Shown one piece after another: positions 32,268 through 32,783 of a DNA stretch of 32,783 nucleotides. Source of the DNA: Bacillota bacterium (GTDB lineage: Bacteria > Bacillota > Clostridia > Oscillospirales > Acutalibacteraceae); assembly GCA_030705695.1 (NCBI GenBank), contig JAUZPX010000003.1, positions 1-32,783 of the forward strand, given 5' to 3'. A program made the translations under genes and the position numbers. The stretch's first letter is position 1, and each line of letters starts with the position of its first letter. A model generated the notes under the pieces. That model saw only the letters and a program-made list of their open reading frames with translations. It had not been told where the DNA came from and did no database searches.

Positions 32268-32783
32268 TTACTCGCAGATTGCTGATTTTGTATCATTCAT
32301 TAGTTTTGTAAGTGCAGCTGGTGTTAATGGATTGCCTTTTTCTGTTATCAGGTATGAGCCTATAGCTGCCATCGGATCCCAGAATGTGCCGACCATAACA
32401 GTTTGTGGGAGAGAGTACTGAGCCTGTTCTTGAACAGCTTGGATAGCAGGATCATTTTTAGCAGCAGGATCTTGTTGTGCTTCTTTGTTTGAAGGACCCC
32501 AACCTAAATCTTTAACTCTGTCAATCTGGCTAGTCTTGTCGGTAAGGAACTGAGCAAGGGCATGAGCTGTATTCGGGTATTTTGTGTTTTTGTTAACTCC
32601 GAGCATTTTGTATCCCATTAAGCTTATTGTCTGTGTTGCAGTACCGTTAATGTTAATTGTCGGCAATTTAGCAACTGCAAAATTTTTGCCTAGAGCACTT
32701 TTAATAGCAACTGAATCCCAAGTGCCGTCGATCAAAGCAGCAGCCTGACCGCCTTGCAGTTTGGAAACGCCCGATGTAACAGA
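32268..32783 (-). CDS. malE: Maltose/maltodextrin-binding protein, C-terminal part
   Basis: The last 171 codons of a gene that continues beyond the right edge; the frame is open to the last base. Segments such as QGGQAAALIDGTWDS, LMGYKMLGVNKNTKYPNTAHALAQFLT, RVKDLGWGPSNKEA and TFWDPMAAIGSYLITEKGNP fit the C-lobe of family-1 solute-binding proteins like MalE and cyclodextrin-binding proteins. Trp residues in GTWD, GWGP and FWDP could stack on sugars. The signal peptide and lipobox are outside the window. It is upstream of malF and malG, in the usual malEFG order. Confidence 0.9.
   Translation of the reverse strand, partial: SVTSGVSKLQGGQAAALIDGTWDSVAIKSALGKNFAVAKLPTININGTATQTISLMGYKMLGVNKNTKYPNTAHALAQFLTDKTSQIDRVKDLGWGPSNKEAQQDPAAKNDPAIQAVQEQAQYSLPQTVMVGTFWDPMAAIGSYLITEKGNPLTPAALTKLMNDTKSAICE

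Overview
The window looks like the chromosome of a low-GC, spore-forming, starch-using Clostridia member (Ruminococcaceae/Oscillospiraceae type). Supporting signs are AT-rich intergenic DNA, strong AGGAGG ribosome binding sites, a GlgC/GlgD pair, SpoIIE, FMN and THF riboswitches in front of ECF S-components, and a surface protein joining an X25-type starch-binding module to a cohesin-like module. The last feature recalls the amylosome of Ruminococcus bromii. The genus is an inference from gene content, not a match I could run.

Layout. (1) 1-4287, leftward: glycogen synthesis, glgB-glgC-glgD, with glgD running off the edge. (2) 4705-7010, rightward: a polar amino acid ABC importer whose binding protein appears circularly permuted. 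(3) 7065-9052, leftward: an LCP-family wall-polymer ligase and a YfbR-type 5'-deoxynucleotidase. (4) 9297-17324, rightward: a probable seven-gene cell-surface glycopolymer operon (YfhO-like GT-C protein, CsbB/GtrB-like GT2, a membrane protein, a second GT2, LicD, TarI, TarJ). Four of its seven genes start with TTG or GTG. (5) 17343-19088, rightward: two vitamin-uptake units, FMN riboswitch-ribU and THF riboswitch-folT. (6) 19386-21894, leftward: the surface starch-binding/cohesin-like protein and galE. (7) 22083-24412, rightward: a MacB/FtsX-type ABC exporter pair. (8) 24558-27782, leftward: a LysM protein without a signal peptide and spoIIE, which has a 21-bp-spaced promoter. (9) 28037-32783, leftward: a maltodextrin operon (malE partial, malF, malG, lipoprotein GH13 amylase).

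How it fits together. The starch-binding surface protein and the lipid-anchored amylase would hold and cut alpha-glucan outside the cell. MalEFG would import maltodextrins; no MalK ATPase is present, so a shared ATPase is likely. GlgC/D/B would store surplus glucose as glycogen. The YfhO-to-TarJ operon would make CDP-ribitol and decorate a surface polymer, with LCP attaching such polymers to the wall. RibU and FolT import vitamins using an ECF energising module encoded elsewhere.

The most unusual item is the binding protein at 4705-5556. Its C-terminal segment sits at the N-terminus, just after the lipobox, and is absent from the C-terminus. Also notable are the spoIIE promoter, the LicD-TarI-TarJ trio without a Tar polymerase, and the single-cohesin surface protein with a degenerate sorting signal. 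No tRNA, rRNA, CRISPR array, transposase or phage gene was seen.
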